Shown: positions 43,701 through 51,061 of the stretch, piece by piece
How the letters are laid out: each line of letters starts with the position of its first letter
Position numbering within the stretch: the first letter of the stretch is position 1
Assembly: GCF_030269605.1 (NCBI RefSeq)
Contig: NZ_BSTQ01000019.1
Location: 62,001 to 126,000, forward strand
DNA from: Lentzea sp. NBRC 105346
Lineage (GTDB): Bacteria; Actinomycetota; Actinomycetes; Mycobacteriales; Pseudonocardiaceae
DNA: 64,000 bases
Direction of reading: 5' to 3'
Translations under genes and position numbers: made by a program
Notes under the pieces: generated by a model
Seen by the model: only the letters and a program-made list of their open reading frames with translations
The model's database searches: none
What the model was told of the DNA's origin: nothing

Positions 43701-44363
43701 GTGCTGATTGTCCATGTCACGGAGGCGGACAAGGAGTACGTCGACCTCACGATCGCCACGCCCGATGGACCGAAGACCATTACCGCGACGGCGCACCACC
43801 CGTTCTACAACGCCACCACTCACACTTGGGTCGACGCCAACGTCCTCGTGGCAGGTCAAGAACTCAACACGCCAGGTAATGGACGTGTCGCGATCCTGGC
43901 CGCCCGTCACTACGCTGCGACCCTACGCACCTACAATCTCACCATTGACGCCGTCCACACGTACTATGTACTCGCGGGAAATACGCCGGCATTGGTGCAT
44001 AATTCCAATGTCTGCGGGGGGATCGCACTCGGGCTTAGCGAGGTCGATGGCGATCCGATGGCTCTTCACGGATTTGCGGATGCGGTCGGCGCGAAATCGT
44101 ACCACGATTGGCCCTCTGCCGGTGATAAATGGGTAAGCGAGTTCAAGGGCTACGTCAATGATGGAAAGACGCCGATCCACTTCAACTTGAATGGTATCGA
44201 CGATCCGATGTCGGCCGCTCGTACGGGTAGGGGCCTGGATCCGATCTTCGATGGGCATGCGACTGCATGGGAGCTAAGCTACATCCAGGACAACCCTAGC
44301 GCGTGGTCTCGCGTGACCTTCTACAGAAACGGAAGCCCCGTTGCCAACCCATTCGGTCCCTGA
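37707..44363 (+). CDS. Secreted RHS-repeat polymorphic toxin with HINT and C-terminal toxin domain
   Basis: A 2218-residue exoprotein. A Sec signal peptide (1 to about 31, ending PALA) leads into an SpvB/RHS N-terminal shell (NGPAPKLSLGYSSASVDG), many YD repeats (YDALGRKTS, YDEVGNMRTR, YDADGNRLIR) and the RHS-associated core LGAREYEPSTGRFVSVDPI (near 1745). A cysteine-rich linker is followed by a pretoxin HINT domain (about 1955-2101; KCFNSFSGDTLVLMADGS to TYYVLAGNTPALVHNSN) and a C-terminal module of about 117 residues (2102-2218). The HINT should self-cleave at its C-terminal Asn and release the toxin. The toxin resembles no fold I can name; conserved-looking elements are KSYHDWP, FNLNGIDD, TAWELSYIQ and VTFYRNG. 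GC content falls in the toxin part. The last 23 bases overlap the candidate immunity gene. Confidence 0.92.
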   Translation: MSTALSKRGVTVALVVSLAATMVAGTPALAAPFEHPKPQKERIVHGESLTPGKAEEKRTGTPFKGAAATWPKARVTEIDPGAVRTSRTPELPSPVKVLSTDRQGQKIKVETFDRAKSLATGVDGVVFRVSGGKAKISVDYSSFRWAYGGDWAARLRLVKLPECALSTPDRADCKGTVVPSTNNVAKGTITPAEATSADGALMALSAGTSSGSGSYTATSLSPSATWSAGSNTGGFTWNYDLRTPPGLNGPAPKLSLGYSSASVDGQMAASNNQPSWVGEGFQLGASFIERRYKPCADDMVNGATNTVKTGDQCWATENASLAMDAHAGELIKDAGNPNRWHLRSDDGTFVERRTGGGVTNGAKDNEHWVVTTTDGTQYWFGRSGQSTLTVPVAGNHSGEPCAAATFKDSFCTQAYRWNLEYVVDLHGNTMTYTYEKETNKYAKNLTDTDVVSYDRASQLKQIDYGTRVDRTETAPMQVLFGTADRCLSDCGVHDATHWSDVPWDQACDTSPCRNFAPTFWTTKRLATVTTKVGGNPVEKWTFTHSFPDPGDGTRAGLWLDRISHEGLVGQSTTVPDITFSGVQLSNRVDTYSDQYAAMKWWRLATISTETGGRINVNYSAPDCVPGSRMPNPNALQDNNLRCYPVRWTPEGHQDPILDYFHKYVVTDVTEEDLTGRAPHVLTKYDYVGDPAWHYTDDDGFIKEEYKTWSVWRGYEKVRTTKGDPGEQTLTETRFFRGMHGDKLPSGTRDVVLPAIATGSVPEAADEDAFAGMTREEIVYNGPGGAEVSATVNEPWQSPPTASRTINGFTVHARHANTSAKHTRTTLDGGRGVRTTTSTKVFDDVYGMAVRAEDRGDDAVAGDEKCVLTDYARNTSAWLVSAVSRSRRFVTDCTKAMLPRDQDVAGDDRMYFDGQAFGVAPTKGDVTTQETLKSVNNGVRAYIPQAVREFDAYGRVTKLTDPKGPTSTTFTPAAGGPVTRTAVTNALGWTITSDLQPAWNVPLSVTDSNQKRTDISYDGFGRTTAVWLDGRQTETTPASKTFTYLVRTNGPVTVTTKTINQDNGYVTSYQLFDGLLRPRQTQTSDAAGGPNAVTTDQYYDSSGRAVRTNNPYLADAAPGTNLFVPADTVPSQAAVTFDGTGRPVEQVLKKDAPPTSPGGSVVQRTTTAYGGDRTDVTPPTGGVRTSTLVDALGRTSELRQYHAGAAAGSSDPSTFDATKYTYDLQDRLRKVAAPSGHIWEYDYDVRGRQVRTLDPDRGTTTSTYDDADQLESTTDQRAVTLAYTYDALGRKTSVREGSTIGPKRAEWVYDTLSDGTTLKGVQVKSIRYSGSNAYMTENLLFDGHYQPTETVVTIPAAETGLAGSYKYVNTYYDDGTPLTTRIPAAGDLPMETLEYHYDGLARLRSVNSLYGATAATTLVTDTAYTSFGELAGYTLRNQGRGKVSVNRVYDKTTRRLDQMVTSRDTAPNVPADVRYGYDDAGNVTKIADVVSGDTQCFRADHLRRMTEAWTPSSGDCAADPTVAGLGGPAKYWQSFGYNVAGDRTSLVEHGTSAGDRTTTYTPVVGKHSLASTSTTDSTGTRTGSYTYDEVGNMRTRPVAAGTQTMTWDLDGRVATSVDSTGTTSYLYDADGNRLIRRDPSGKTLYLPGQELRYKTSGAKNATRYYSHAGQPIAVRTSTTLQWMSSDHHGTAELTIANTDQTVRQRRMTPFGEQRGDSSWLAFLDKGFVGGTLDNTGLTHLGAREYEPSTGRFVSVDPIMDLKDPQQMHGYMYSNNNPVTYSDPTGLAYCDYNVCQGDGGYNPNGPQNNRDGKCVVNCHNKHDNYTNYTLGSDAPAGWSPPTKPKSCSSSGYPASTQSCGGTGYDGSGSAYPVCKSCPSYSTPEKVHFIFDALGMLPWVGEGFDAINCFAYGIGGDSENASMSCAAAVPGLGQAVTAYKWVQHSDEIVDIFKAGGKCFNSFSGDTLVLMADGSTERIDEIKVGDKIANSQPESDKIESHEVLIVHVTEADKEYVDLTIATPDGPKTITATAHHPFYNATTHTWVDANVLVAGQELNTPGNGRVAILAARHYAATLRTYNLTIDAVHTYYVLAGNTPALVHNSNVCGGIALGLSEVDGDPMALHGFADAVGAKSYHDWPSAGDKWVSEFKGYVNDGKTPIHFNLNGIDDPMSAARTGRGLDPIFDGHATAWELSYIQDNPSAWSRVTFYRNGSPVANPFGP

Positions 44364-44775
44364 CGAGGAGCCACCACAGCCAGTTGCGAGCCTTCCCATC
44401 TCCTTTGATCGGAAGTTTCGGCCGTGGCGATACAGTGTCAGCCATTCGGAGCTCAAGCTGCGAAGCGTCGACACAGCTTCCGTGCGCGATTTCATTGAGG
44501 TGACGTTCTACGGCGTCATCGGAATGAAACTGAAAACGGTGTACCAGCCGCTCACTATCGCCATTGCAGAGCCGGCGCAGGTCGAGGAGATGATGAAATT
44601 CTCTGGCGTGCGAGAATCTCAAGCCTCGCGTGTTCGTTGCTTGGCGCTGAAGTCGGACGGTGGAGACGGCCTTGTGGCGTGTCTCAGTTACAGCATCTGG
44701 TTGCATGCGGGAGGCTCAGATGATGAAGTTTCGAGGGGGTTGAATCAGGAATCCGTGCTGATTCTTAGAACGTAG
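44341..44775 (+). CDS. Candidate immunity protein for the RHS toxin
   Basis: A 144-residue cytoplasmic-looking protein with no signal or membrane segment. The TTG at 44341 follows GGAAG and overlaps the toxin gene by 23 bp; no better start is visible downstream. A recognisable segment is FDRKFRPWRYSVSHSELKLRS, followed by a beta-rich body (VTFYGVIGMKL, VRCLALKSDGG, VACLSYSIWLHAGG). Base composition is lower in GC than the neighbouring genes, as expected of exchangeable toxin-immunity cassettes. Placement immediately after the toxin module is the main evidence; the family name is unknown to me. Confidence 0.7.
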   Translation: MPTHSVPDEEPPQPVASLPISFDRKFRPWRYSVSHSELKLRSVDTASVRDFIEVTFYGVIGMKLKTVYQPLTIAIAEPAQVEEMMKFSGVRESQASRVRCLALKSDGGDGLVACLSYSIWLHAGGSDDEVSRGLNQESVLILRT

Positions 44776-44903
44776 CCAGGTGTCTATGAGGAGGTGGGTC
44801 GGTTTATTAGTATTCGGTAAATCTGAAGGTTTCGGTCATCTTTGCGGCCGGAATACTTGGTCGGTGACGTCGAGGAGTTGCGCGTGTTCCATGGGATTCT
44901 CAG

Positions 44904-45440
44904 ATGAGGGCCATTGCGGCGACGCTTGTTCTGCTGGCGGTGGCCGCCTGCGGTGTTGACGTGCCCTCTGCGCTCGCCGACAAGGTTCGGTCGGGCTGTG
45001 CCGGTGCAGTGAAGCCGGAGCCCGTTTCGGTGATTATCGAAGGGCTCGAGGTTGAGGACGTGACTGGCGAGTGGTCCCAAGACGGTCCGGTCAACCATTG
45101 CTCGGTCCAGGTGCAGGCCGGCGGTGGCAGTCGCAAGGCACTTGAGGTGTCGGTGAACTTTGTGGGTGCGGAAATGGCCGAGAAGCAGCAGCGGCTGCTG
45201 TGCCGCGAGCGCAAGGAAGGGCAGCTGATAACCGGACCGGACGGCTCGTGCGGGCTCTTCCTTGCGAAGTCGCGTCGCGAAGGCGTCTCGGGTGGTGACT
45301 TCAGTGTCTTCGGTGCTGCGGGCGACTACGCGGTGACGATCACGGCCGCCGGGGTTTCGACCGTGGCCGACGAGGAGGGCAGAGATGCTGCGTTCCGGAT
45401 CTTCAGTGACCTGCGAGCGTCCGACCAGTTCCGCAAATGA
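44904..45440 (+). CDS. Small lipoprotein, island paralogue 2
   Basis: A 178-residue predicted lipoprotein with signal MRAIAATLVLLAVAAC (lipobox AVAAC), then CGVDVPSALADKVRSGC and PVSVIIEGLEVED. The opening aligns with the lipoproteins at 31993 and 45541. It is the most diverged of the three and has an extra internal segment (SRREGVSGGDFSVFG). The 128 bp upstream contain no other gene and may hold a promoter. It follows the candidate immunity gene on the same strand. Confidence 0.82.
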   Translation: MRAIAATLVLLAVAACGVDVPSALADKVRSGCAGAVKPEPVSVIIEGLEVEDVTGEWSQDGPVNHCSVQVQAGGGSRKALEVSVNFVGAEMAEKQQRLLCRERKEGQLITGPDGSCGLFLAKSRREGVSGGDFSVFGAAGDYAVTITAAGVSTVADEEGRDAAFRIFSDLRASDQFRK

Positions 45441-45540
45441 TCAGGCGTGTGGCGACAGCCGCTCGTGGCTCAGCAAACCGCCGCTTTGCTTGCGGTGTTT
45501 TCGAGATCACTTCGGCCACGTGTCGAACCGAGGAGATCGC

Positions 45541-46014
45541 GTGAAGTTCAGATCTGTGGCCACCCTGGCGGTTGTGCTCATGTCCGCGGGATGCGGTGTC
45601 AACGTGCCCGCCGGGCTTGAGGACAAGCTCAAGGCGTGCCCCGACATGCTCAAGCCTGAGCCGGTCGCGGTCATCACCAAGGGCCTTGAGGTGACCGAGG
45701 CGAAACTGGAGCGCGACACGAGGTGCTCGGTCAAGGTGCAGGGTGATCGCACGGTGCTCGACATTGGTCTCATCGCCTATCCCAGCCCGGAGCTGGCAAA
45801 GCAGAACACCGGCGCTCTGTGCCGCGGTAGCGAGCTGGACTCGAACCAGTCATGCGAGGTCACCTCACCCGGTGGCGGAAGGTTCATCGTGCACGCCACG
45901 GCGGGGCGGTGGGAGGTGCGGGTTGCGGTCTACGAGGTGGAAATAAGCGATGACGTGAAGGACGCCGCGCGCCAGATCCTCAAGAACCTCAGGAGCTCCA
46001 GCAAGACCAAGTGA
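45541..46014 (+). CDS. Small lipoprotein, island paralogue 3
   Basis: A 157-residue predicted lipoprotein: signal VKFRSVATLAVVLMSAGC (lipobox SAGC), CGVNVPAGLEDKLKACP and VAVITKGLEVTEAKLERDTRC, nearly the same core as the lipoprotein at 31993. GTG 45541 follows GAGGAG. The longer open frame upstream has no ribosome-binding site. The gene ends directly against the stop of the convergent LacI gene (adjacent TGA and TCA). A GC-rich hairpin near 45476-45500 lies between it and paralogue 2. Confidence 0.83.
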   Translation: MKFRSVATLAVVLMSAGCGVNVPAGLEDKLKACPDMLKPEPVAVITKGLEVTEAKLERDTRCSVKVQGDRTVLDIGLIAYPSPELAKQNTGALCRGSELDSNQSCEVTSPGGGRFIVHATAGRWEVRVAVYEVEISDDVKDAARQILKNLRSSSKTK

Positions 46015-46998
46015 TCAGCGGCGCGGGGGAGTGGTCGTCCCCCGCACGATGAGCTGCGTCTCGAGCACCACGTGCGGCACGTCCGTGTTGTCCGAGTCCA
46101 GCCAATCCAAAAGCAGGTTCACGGCAGTGCGCCCCGCCGAAGCCACCGGCATAGCGACGGTGGTCAAAGCAGGCGAACAAAGAGCCGCATACGTCAGATC
46201 ATCGAACCCGGTCACGGAAACATCCCCTGGCACGGAGATCCCACGATCCCGCAACCGAGCCAGAACGCCCAGAGCCATGATGTCGTTGTAAGCGATGATC
46301 GCCGTGGTGTCCGCGGCCACGGCGAGATCAGCAGCCTGCAACCCACCCTCATACCGAGGCGCGAACGGCCCAAGATCCACCAGGTCGACCTTGTGCTGCG
46401 CCACGGCAGACAGCAGCCCCCGACGGCGCTCCTGGTTCGACCAAGAAGTCCGAGGTCCGTTCAGGTAAGCGATACGGGAATGCCCCAAAGCCACCAGGTG
46501 GTCCACGATGGCGTGCATCCCACCAGCGGAATCCATCAGAGCAGCAGGCACCCCAGGCAACCGCCGGTTCAACAACACCAAGGACGTAGCCCCGGCCACC
46601 TCGTAAACCTGAGAGTCCTCGAGTCCAGGAGCACACAGAACGACCCCGTCGACCTGCTTCGCCATGGCGTGCACGAGCTTGGCCTCGGCGACGGGGTCCT
46701 CGTCCGAGTCGGCGACGAAGACCGCGTAGTCGGCCTGCATGGCCCGAGCCTGGACGGCCTTCAGCACCCCGGTGAAGAAGGGGTTGTCCAGGTCGGGCAC
46801 GACGATGCCGATGTTGCCCGTCTTGCCGGTGATCAGGCCGCGGGCCGCTCGGTTGGGCTGGTAGCCGAGGTCCGAAGCGGCCGCCAGCACCCGCGACCTG
46901 GTCTCCGGGCGGACCAGTTCGGGGGATGTCAGCGCACGCGAAACGGTGGCTACCGACACGTGCGCCCTGCGTGCCACGTCGCGGATGGTGACTGCCAC
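46015..46998 (-). CDS. LacI/GalR-family transcriptional repressor
   Basis: A 327-residue regulator with the LacI helix-turn-helix at the extreme N-terminus (VTIRDVARRAHVSVATVSRAL) and hinge QPNRAARGL. A periplasmic-binding-protein-like effector domain follows (GNIGIVVPDLDNPFF, TAIIAYNDIMALGVL, VTGFDDL). GTG 46998 is chosen because GAGG lies five bases upstream and the family starts here; a longer frame begins at 47028. It is the last gene after a PotABCD-type transporter operon, which it probably controls through the operator near 51050. The effector is probably a sugar or sugar acid. Confidence 0.93.
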   Translation of the reverse strand: MAVTIRDVARRAHVSVATVSRALTSPELVRPETRSRVLAAASDLGYQPNRAARGLITGKTGNIGIVVPDLDNPFFTGVLKAVQARAMQADYAVFVADSDEDPVAEAKLVHAMAKQVDGVVLCAPGLEDSQVYEVAGATSLVLLNRRLPGVPAALMDSAGGMHAIVDHLVALGHSRIAYLNGPRTSWSNQERRRGLLSAVAQHKVDLVDLGPFAPRYEGGLQAADLAVAADTTAIIAYNDIMALGVLARLRDRGISVPGDVSVTGFDDLTYAALCSPALTTVAMPVASAGRTAVNLLLDWLDSDNTDVPHVVLETQLIVRGTTTPPRR

Positions 46999-47032
46999 TT
47001 CAACCTCACCCTCAGCCAGCTGGATCAATCAA

Positions 47033-47854
47033 TCATGACGCAGGTTCTTTGAGCCTCGTAACTAGCTGTGTCGGGTTCACGAAGCGGAGTGCGACTACCA
47101 GTAGTAGCAGCATCGAGCTCGTGTAGATCACGGCCATCGCGTCCACGGTCTGCGTGGCGCGGATGCCGGCCGCCGAGACCGAGTAGAACAGGGACACGAC
47201 CAGGGTCTCCGAGTCCGGGCCCGCCGTGAGGAACGTCAGCTCGAACATGCCCACGGTCCGGACCAGGACCAAGATCGACGCGGCCAGGATTCCGGGGACC
47301 AGCAGTGGCGCCAACACACGAGTAAAGATCGAGAACGTCGAGGCACCGCACATGCGCGCCGCGGACTCGATCTTGGTGTCGATCTGTTCGATGAACGGGG
47401 TCATCGTCATGATCACGAACGGGACCGCCGGCACCAGGTTCGCCACGATCACGCCCGTCACGCTGCCCGCCAGGTGGAACTTGTAGAGCACGGTGGCGAG
47501 CGGGATGCCGTACGTCATGGGCGGCATCAGGATCGGTAGCAGGAACAGCACGTTCAGCAGCTTCTTGCCGGGGAACTGCCTGCGCGCCAAGGCGTAGGCG
47601 GTGGGTACGCCGACCAGCACCGAAATGAGGACCACGGCGACCGCCACCTGGAAGGTCACCAGCAAAACGCTGAACAGGTCGAACTCGCGCCACGCCTCGG
47701 TGTACCAGGAGGTGGTGTAGCCCGTGGGCAGCCACGTGTCGAACCACTGGACCGCGAACGAATTCAGCAGGGGTGCGCCGACCACGCCCAGCAGGTTGAT
47801 CATGAAGAAGATCAACAGGCCCCAGGTGATCCACGCCGCCGGACGCGCCGTCAT
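47033..47854 (-). CDS. ABC transporter permease 2 (PotC type)
   Basis: A 273-residue permease with about six membrane segments and the cytoplasmic EAA-like loop ESAARMCGASTFSIFTRVLAPLLVPG. The ATG at 47854 overlaps the stop of permease 1 as ATGA. The family is the spermidine/putrescine or 2-aminoethylphosphonate type of binding-protein-dependent permeases; within this locus a sugar acid is more plausible than a polyamine. Confidence 0.9.
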   Translation of the reverse strand: MTARPAAWITWGLLIFFMINLLGVVGAPLLNSFAVQWFDTWLPTGYTTSWYTEAWREFDLFSVLLVTFQVAVAVVLISVLVGVPTAYALARRQFPGKKLLNVLFLLPILMPPMTYGIPLATVLYKFHLAGSVTGVIVANLVPAVPFVIMTMTPFIEQIDTKIESAARMCGASTFSIFTRVLAPLLVPGILAASILVLVRTVGMFELTFLTAGPDSETLVVSLFYSVSAAGIRATQTVDAMAVIYTSSMLLLLVVALRFVNPTQLVTRLKEPAS

Positions 47855-48741
47855 CCCTTGCCTCCCGTCGCGCCGCGGTACAGGGTTGCCCGCCAGATCA
47901 GGACCAGGCCGATCACGACCAACATGACCAGCGCCATCAACATGGCGATCGCCGCTCCCATCGAGTAGTCGAAGTCGCGGAACGCCGTCTCGTACGCGGC
48001 GATCGACATCACGTGCGTCTCGCCTGCCGGGTTGCCGACCATGATCGCCGACGGGAAGACCGAGAACGCCAGGACGAACGTCAGGCAGAACGTGATCGCC
48101 AGGCCCGGCGCCAGCAGCGGCAGCGTGATGTAGCGGAACCGGTCGCGGCGGGACGCGCCCAGCGTTGCCGCCGCCTGCTCCAGGGACGGATCGATGCCGG
48201 ACAGGTACGACAGCGTCAGCAGGAACGCGAACGGGAAACCCGTGATGATCAGGGAGAACAGCACTCCCCAGTAGTTGTGCACCAACCGGACGGGCTCGTC
48301 GGCGCCCAACGACATCAGGATCCGGTTGAACCAGCCGGCGCGCCCCAGGTACTCGATCAGGCCCTGTGCGGTCAGCACGGTGCCCAGGGTGATCGGGACG
48401 ACGAGGAGCGTTGTGATCGTGCGCTTGCCACGGAACTTGCCGCGCAGCTGGAACGCGATCGGGATCGACGCCAGCACGTTGATCAACGCGGCGGGCAGGC
48501 CCAGCCGCAGCGTGATCCAGATCGTGTCGAACAAGTAGGAGTCGCTGAAGAACCGGATGTAGTTGGCGAACGGCCCGCCGCCGTCCTTCGGCTGGAAGGA
48601 CAGCTGCAGGCCGTACAGCACGGGGTACAGGAACAGCACCACCACGAAGATCGCACCCGGCACGAGCAGCCACAGCGTCCGGTCCACGCCCTTCTCGGCG
48701 AGCCGGTGCTTCAGTGAAGCCTTCTCCAGGACCGCGGTCAT
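47851..48741 (-). CDS. ABC transporter permease 1 (PotB type)
   Basis: A 296-residue permease with six predicted membrane segments and the EAA loop EQAAATLGASRRDRFRYITLPLLAPG. The N-terminal 25 residues are charged and cytoplasmic. Its ATG lies within the 3' end of the ATPase gene (4-bp overlap), and its stop overlaps permease 2. It forms the heterodimeric channel with the next gene product. Confidence 0.9.
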   Translation of the reverse strand: MTAVLEKASLKHRLAEKGVDRTLWLLVPGAIFVVVLFLYPVLYGLQLSFQPKDGGGPFANYIRFFSDSYLFDTIWITLRLGLPAALINVLASIPIAFQLRGKFRGKRTITTLLVVPITLGTVLTAQGLIEYLGRAGWFNRILMSLGADEPVRLVHNYWGVLFSLIITGFPFAFLLTLSYLSGIDPSLEQAAATLGASRRDRFRYITLPLLAPGLAITFCLTFVLAFSVFPSAIMVGNPAGETHVMSIAAYETAFRDFDYSMGAAIAMLMALVMLVVIGLVLIWRATLYRGATGGKG

Positions 48742-49808
48742 GAGAACACCAGCACACGCTCGAGCGGCACCTTCAAGAAGACCTTGTCACCGGGCGCGAG
48801 CCGGTTGTTCGTCCGCACGTGCAACTGCTCCCCGGACGACAACCGGGCCTCCACGGCCTGCTCACGCCCGTGGTACTCGACGATCTCCACAGCAGCGGAC
48901 ACCGTGTTGTCCTCGTCAGGCGAGGAAACGACCGTGAAGTCCTCGGGACGAACCGCGGCCACCGCCGCCGCGCCCGCCGGCAGCGACTCGCGGTTCACCC
49001 CAGCCAGGCGGACGCCGTCACCCGTGACCACCGCGTGCTCGCCGTTCACGGACTCCACCGTCACCCGCAACATGTTGCGGTAGCCCATGAACCCCGCGAC
49101 GTACGCGTTGACCGGGTGCGCGTAGACGTCCTCCGGCGAGCCGATCTGCTGCACCTCGCCCGAGCGCAGCACGACCAGGCGGTCGGCGAGAGCCAGCGCC
49201 TCCTCCTGGTCGTGCGTCACGTACACCGTCGTCAGGCCCAGCGACTGGTGCAGCCGCCTGATCTCGGTGCGCATCTCCAGGCGCAGCGCCGCGTCCAGAT
49301 TGGACAGTGGCTCGTCCATGAGCACCAATGGTGGCTCAAGAACGATCGCGCGCGCGATCGCGACACGCTGTTGCTGGCCGCCGGACAGCTGCGCCGGGAA
49401 CTTGTGCTCGTGCTCGGTCAGCTGGACGAGCCGGATCGCCTCGTCCACCCGCCGGTTGAGCTCCGCCTTGCCCACCTTGCGCATGGACAGGCCGAAGCCG
49501 ATGTTGCGCCGCACGGACATGTGCGGGAACAACGCGTAGTTCTGGAACACCATGCCGAAGCCGCGCCGCTCCGGCGGCAGCGTGTCGATGCGCTTGCCGT
49601 CCATCGTGATCCGACCGCCGGTCAGCGGCAGCAGACCGGCCAGGCAGTTCAGCGCGGTCGACTTGCCGCAGCCGGACGGGCCGAGCAGGGCGACGAACTC
49701 GCCACCCTTGATCGTCAGGTCCATGCCGCGCAACGCGACGGTGTCGCCGAAGGCCCGCTGCACCTTGTCGATGTGCAGCTCCGCGAAGCGTTCAGCTTGT
49801 GAGTTCAC
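48738..49808 (-). CDS. ABC transporter ATP-binding protein (PotA/UgpC-like)
   Basis: A 356-residue ATPase with Walker A GPSGCGKST, Q-loop VFQNYALFPHM, signature LSGGQQQR, Walker B LVLMDEPLSNLD and switch histidine in YVTHDQEEAL. The C-terminal roughly 110 residues form a TOBE/OB regulatory domain (GVRLAGVN, AAVRPEDF). The GTG at 49808 overlaps the stop of the receptor gene by one base. This is the energising subunit of the transporter. Confidence 0.93.
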   Translation of the reverse strand: MNSQAERFAELHIDKVQRAFGDTVALRGMDLTIKGGEFVALLGPSGCGKSTALNCLAGLLPLTGGRITMDGKRIDTLPPERRGFGMVFQNYALFPHMSVRRNIGFGLSMRKVGKAELNRRVDEAIRLVQLTEHEHKFPAQLSGGQQQRVAIARAIVLEPPLVLMDEPLSNLDAALRLEMRTEIRRLHQSLGLTTVYVTHDQEEALALADRLVVLRSGEVQQIGSPEDVYAHPVNAYVAGFMGYRNMLRVTVESVNGEHAVVTGDGVRLAGVNRESLPAGAAAVAAVRPEDFTVVSSPDEDNTVSAAVEIVEYHGREQAVEARLSSGEQLHVRTNNRLAPGDKVFLKVPLERVLVFS

Positions 49809-51013
49809 TACTTCGTCTTCCCGCTTCCGACCTCACGGTCCCACTTCTGGAATGCGGCGACCTGTTGCTTGGCGGGCAACGAGGTCTCCTTCGGGTTGCT
49901 CTCGATCAGCTTGTCGTACTCGGGCCGGCCGAACTTGGCGAGCGCGTCCTTGGACTCCTGCGGCGCCATGTCGAGCGTGACGTCCTTGACCGCCGGGCCG
50001 GGGTAGAAGTAGCCGCGGTCGAACGCCTTCGCCTGCTGCTTCGGCTCCAGCATGAACTTGATCAGCGCCAGGTTCGCCGACAGCACGTCGGCAGACACGC
50101 CCTTCGGGATGACCGCGTAGTGCGCGTCCGTGACCCAGTGGAAGCCCTTGAACGTCGAGATCTTCATGCCCTCGGGCACGGTGCCGAGCACGCGCGGGTT
50201 GATGTCCCAGCCGGTCGTGGAGGCGACGATCGTGGACGTGCCGTTCGCCAGGTTCTTCATCGTGTCGGTGGTGCCGCCGGGGTAGTAGTCGACGTACTGG
50301 CCCAGCTCCTTGAGGTACGCCCACGTCTTGTCCCAGCCGTTCACCGGGTCCTTGGGGTCCTTGTCACCGAGGATGTACGGCAGTCCCATGAGGAACGTCC
50401 GGCCGGGACCGGAGTTCGCCGGCTTGGCGTACTGGAACTTCTTCGGGTTGGCCTTCGCCCAGTCCAGCAACTCCTGCGGAGTGGTCGGAGGATTCGGCAC
50501 CTTCGCCGGGTCGTACTCGAGCAGCGGACCGGCCGGGTAATAGGTGACCGTGACTCCCTGGTTCTCGGCGAGCTTCTGCATCTCGGCCGCGGCCGGCAGG
50601 TAGTTCTGCTCGAGGCTGGGGAACTTCGCGGAGTAGTCCGGCAGCAGGTTCAGCACGAGCTTCTGCTCGACGACGGCGGCGAGCCCGTCGGTGCCGGTGA
50701 GCACGAGGTGCGTCTGGGACTGACCGGCGTTCTGCTCCGCCTTGAGCTTGCCCGGCATGTCCGGCGCGGTCGCCTTGGTCTTGTTGACTTTGCTGACGAT
50801 GTCCGGATGGGTCTTCACGAACTCGTCGATCATGCCCTCGGTGAGCTGGAGGTTCCCGGCGACGTCGAGGATGTTCAGTTCGACCGGCTTGGACGGTTTG
50901 TCCGGGACGTTCGAGACGGTGTTCTGGGCCGGCGCGCCTGCCGGTGCGCCGCAGGCTGTGGTCGCGACTAGCAGGGCTGGGACGACGAGCTGTAACTTCC
51001 TTGTCCAGCGCAT
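49808..51013 (-). CDS. Extracellular solute-binding lipoprotein (family 1/PotD-like)
   Basis: A 401-residue receptor with a lipoprotein signal (MRWTRKLQLVVPALLVATTAC, lipobox TTAC) and a long mature domain containing NILDVAGNLQLTEGMIDEF, YYPAGPLLEYDPAKVP and LLDWAKANPKKFQYAKP, typical of family-1 extracellular binding proteins. It is the promoter-proximal gene of the ABC operon, next to the LacI-type operator. The ligand is unknown; context suggests an aldonic or uronic acid. Confidence 0.92.
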   Translation of the reverse strand: MRWTRKLQLVVPALLVATTACGAPAGAPAQNTVSNVPDKPSKPVELNILDVAGNLQLTEGMIDEFVKTHPDIVSKVNKTKATAPDMPGKLKAEQNAGQSQTHLVLTGTDGLAAVVEQKLVLNLLPDYSAKFPSLEQNYLPAAAEMQKLAENQGVTVTYYPAGPLLEYDPAKVPNPPTTPQELLDWAKANPKKFQYAKPANSGPGRTFLMGLPYILGDKDPKDPVNGWDKTWAYLKELGQYVDYYPGGTTDTMKNLANGTSTIVASTTGWDINPRVLGTVPEGMKISTFKGFHWVTDAHYAVIPKGVSADVLSANLALIKFMLEPKQQAKAFDRGYFYPGPAVKDVTLDMAPQESKDALAKFGRPEYDKLIESNPKETSLPAKQQVAAFQKWDREVGSGKTK

Positions 51014-51049
51014 CTCGGGCTCCCCTAACTGACTCTGGACCTGGCGCTC

Positions 51050-51061
51050 GAAAACGTTTAC
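51050..51061. promoter_or_regulatory. Candidate LacI-family operator
   Basis: GAAAACGTTTAC is centred on the CG step that LacI/GalR-family repressors read, within an AT-rich patch of an otherwise GC-rich region. It lies 37 bp upstream of the receptor gene and in the 198-bp divergent gap with the sugar dehydrogenase, so one repressor could control both directions. Confidence 0.6.
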
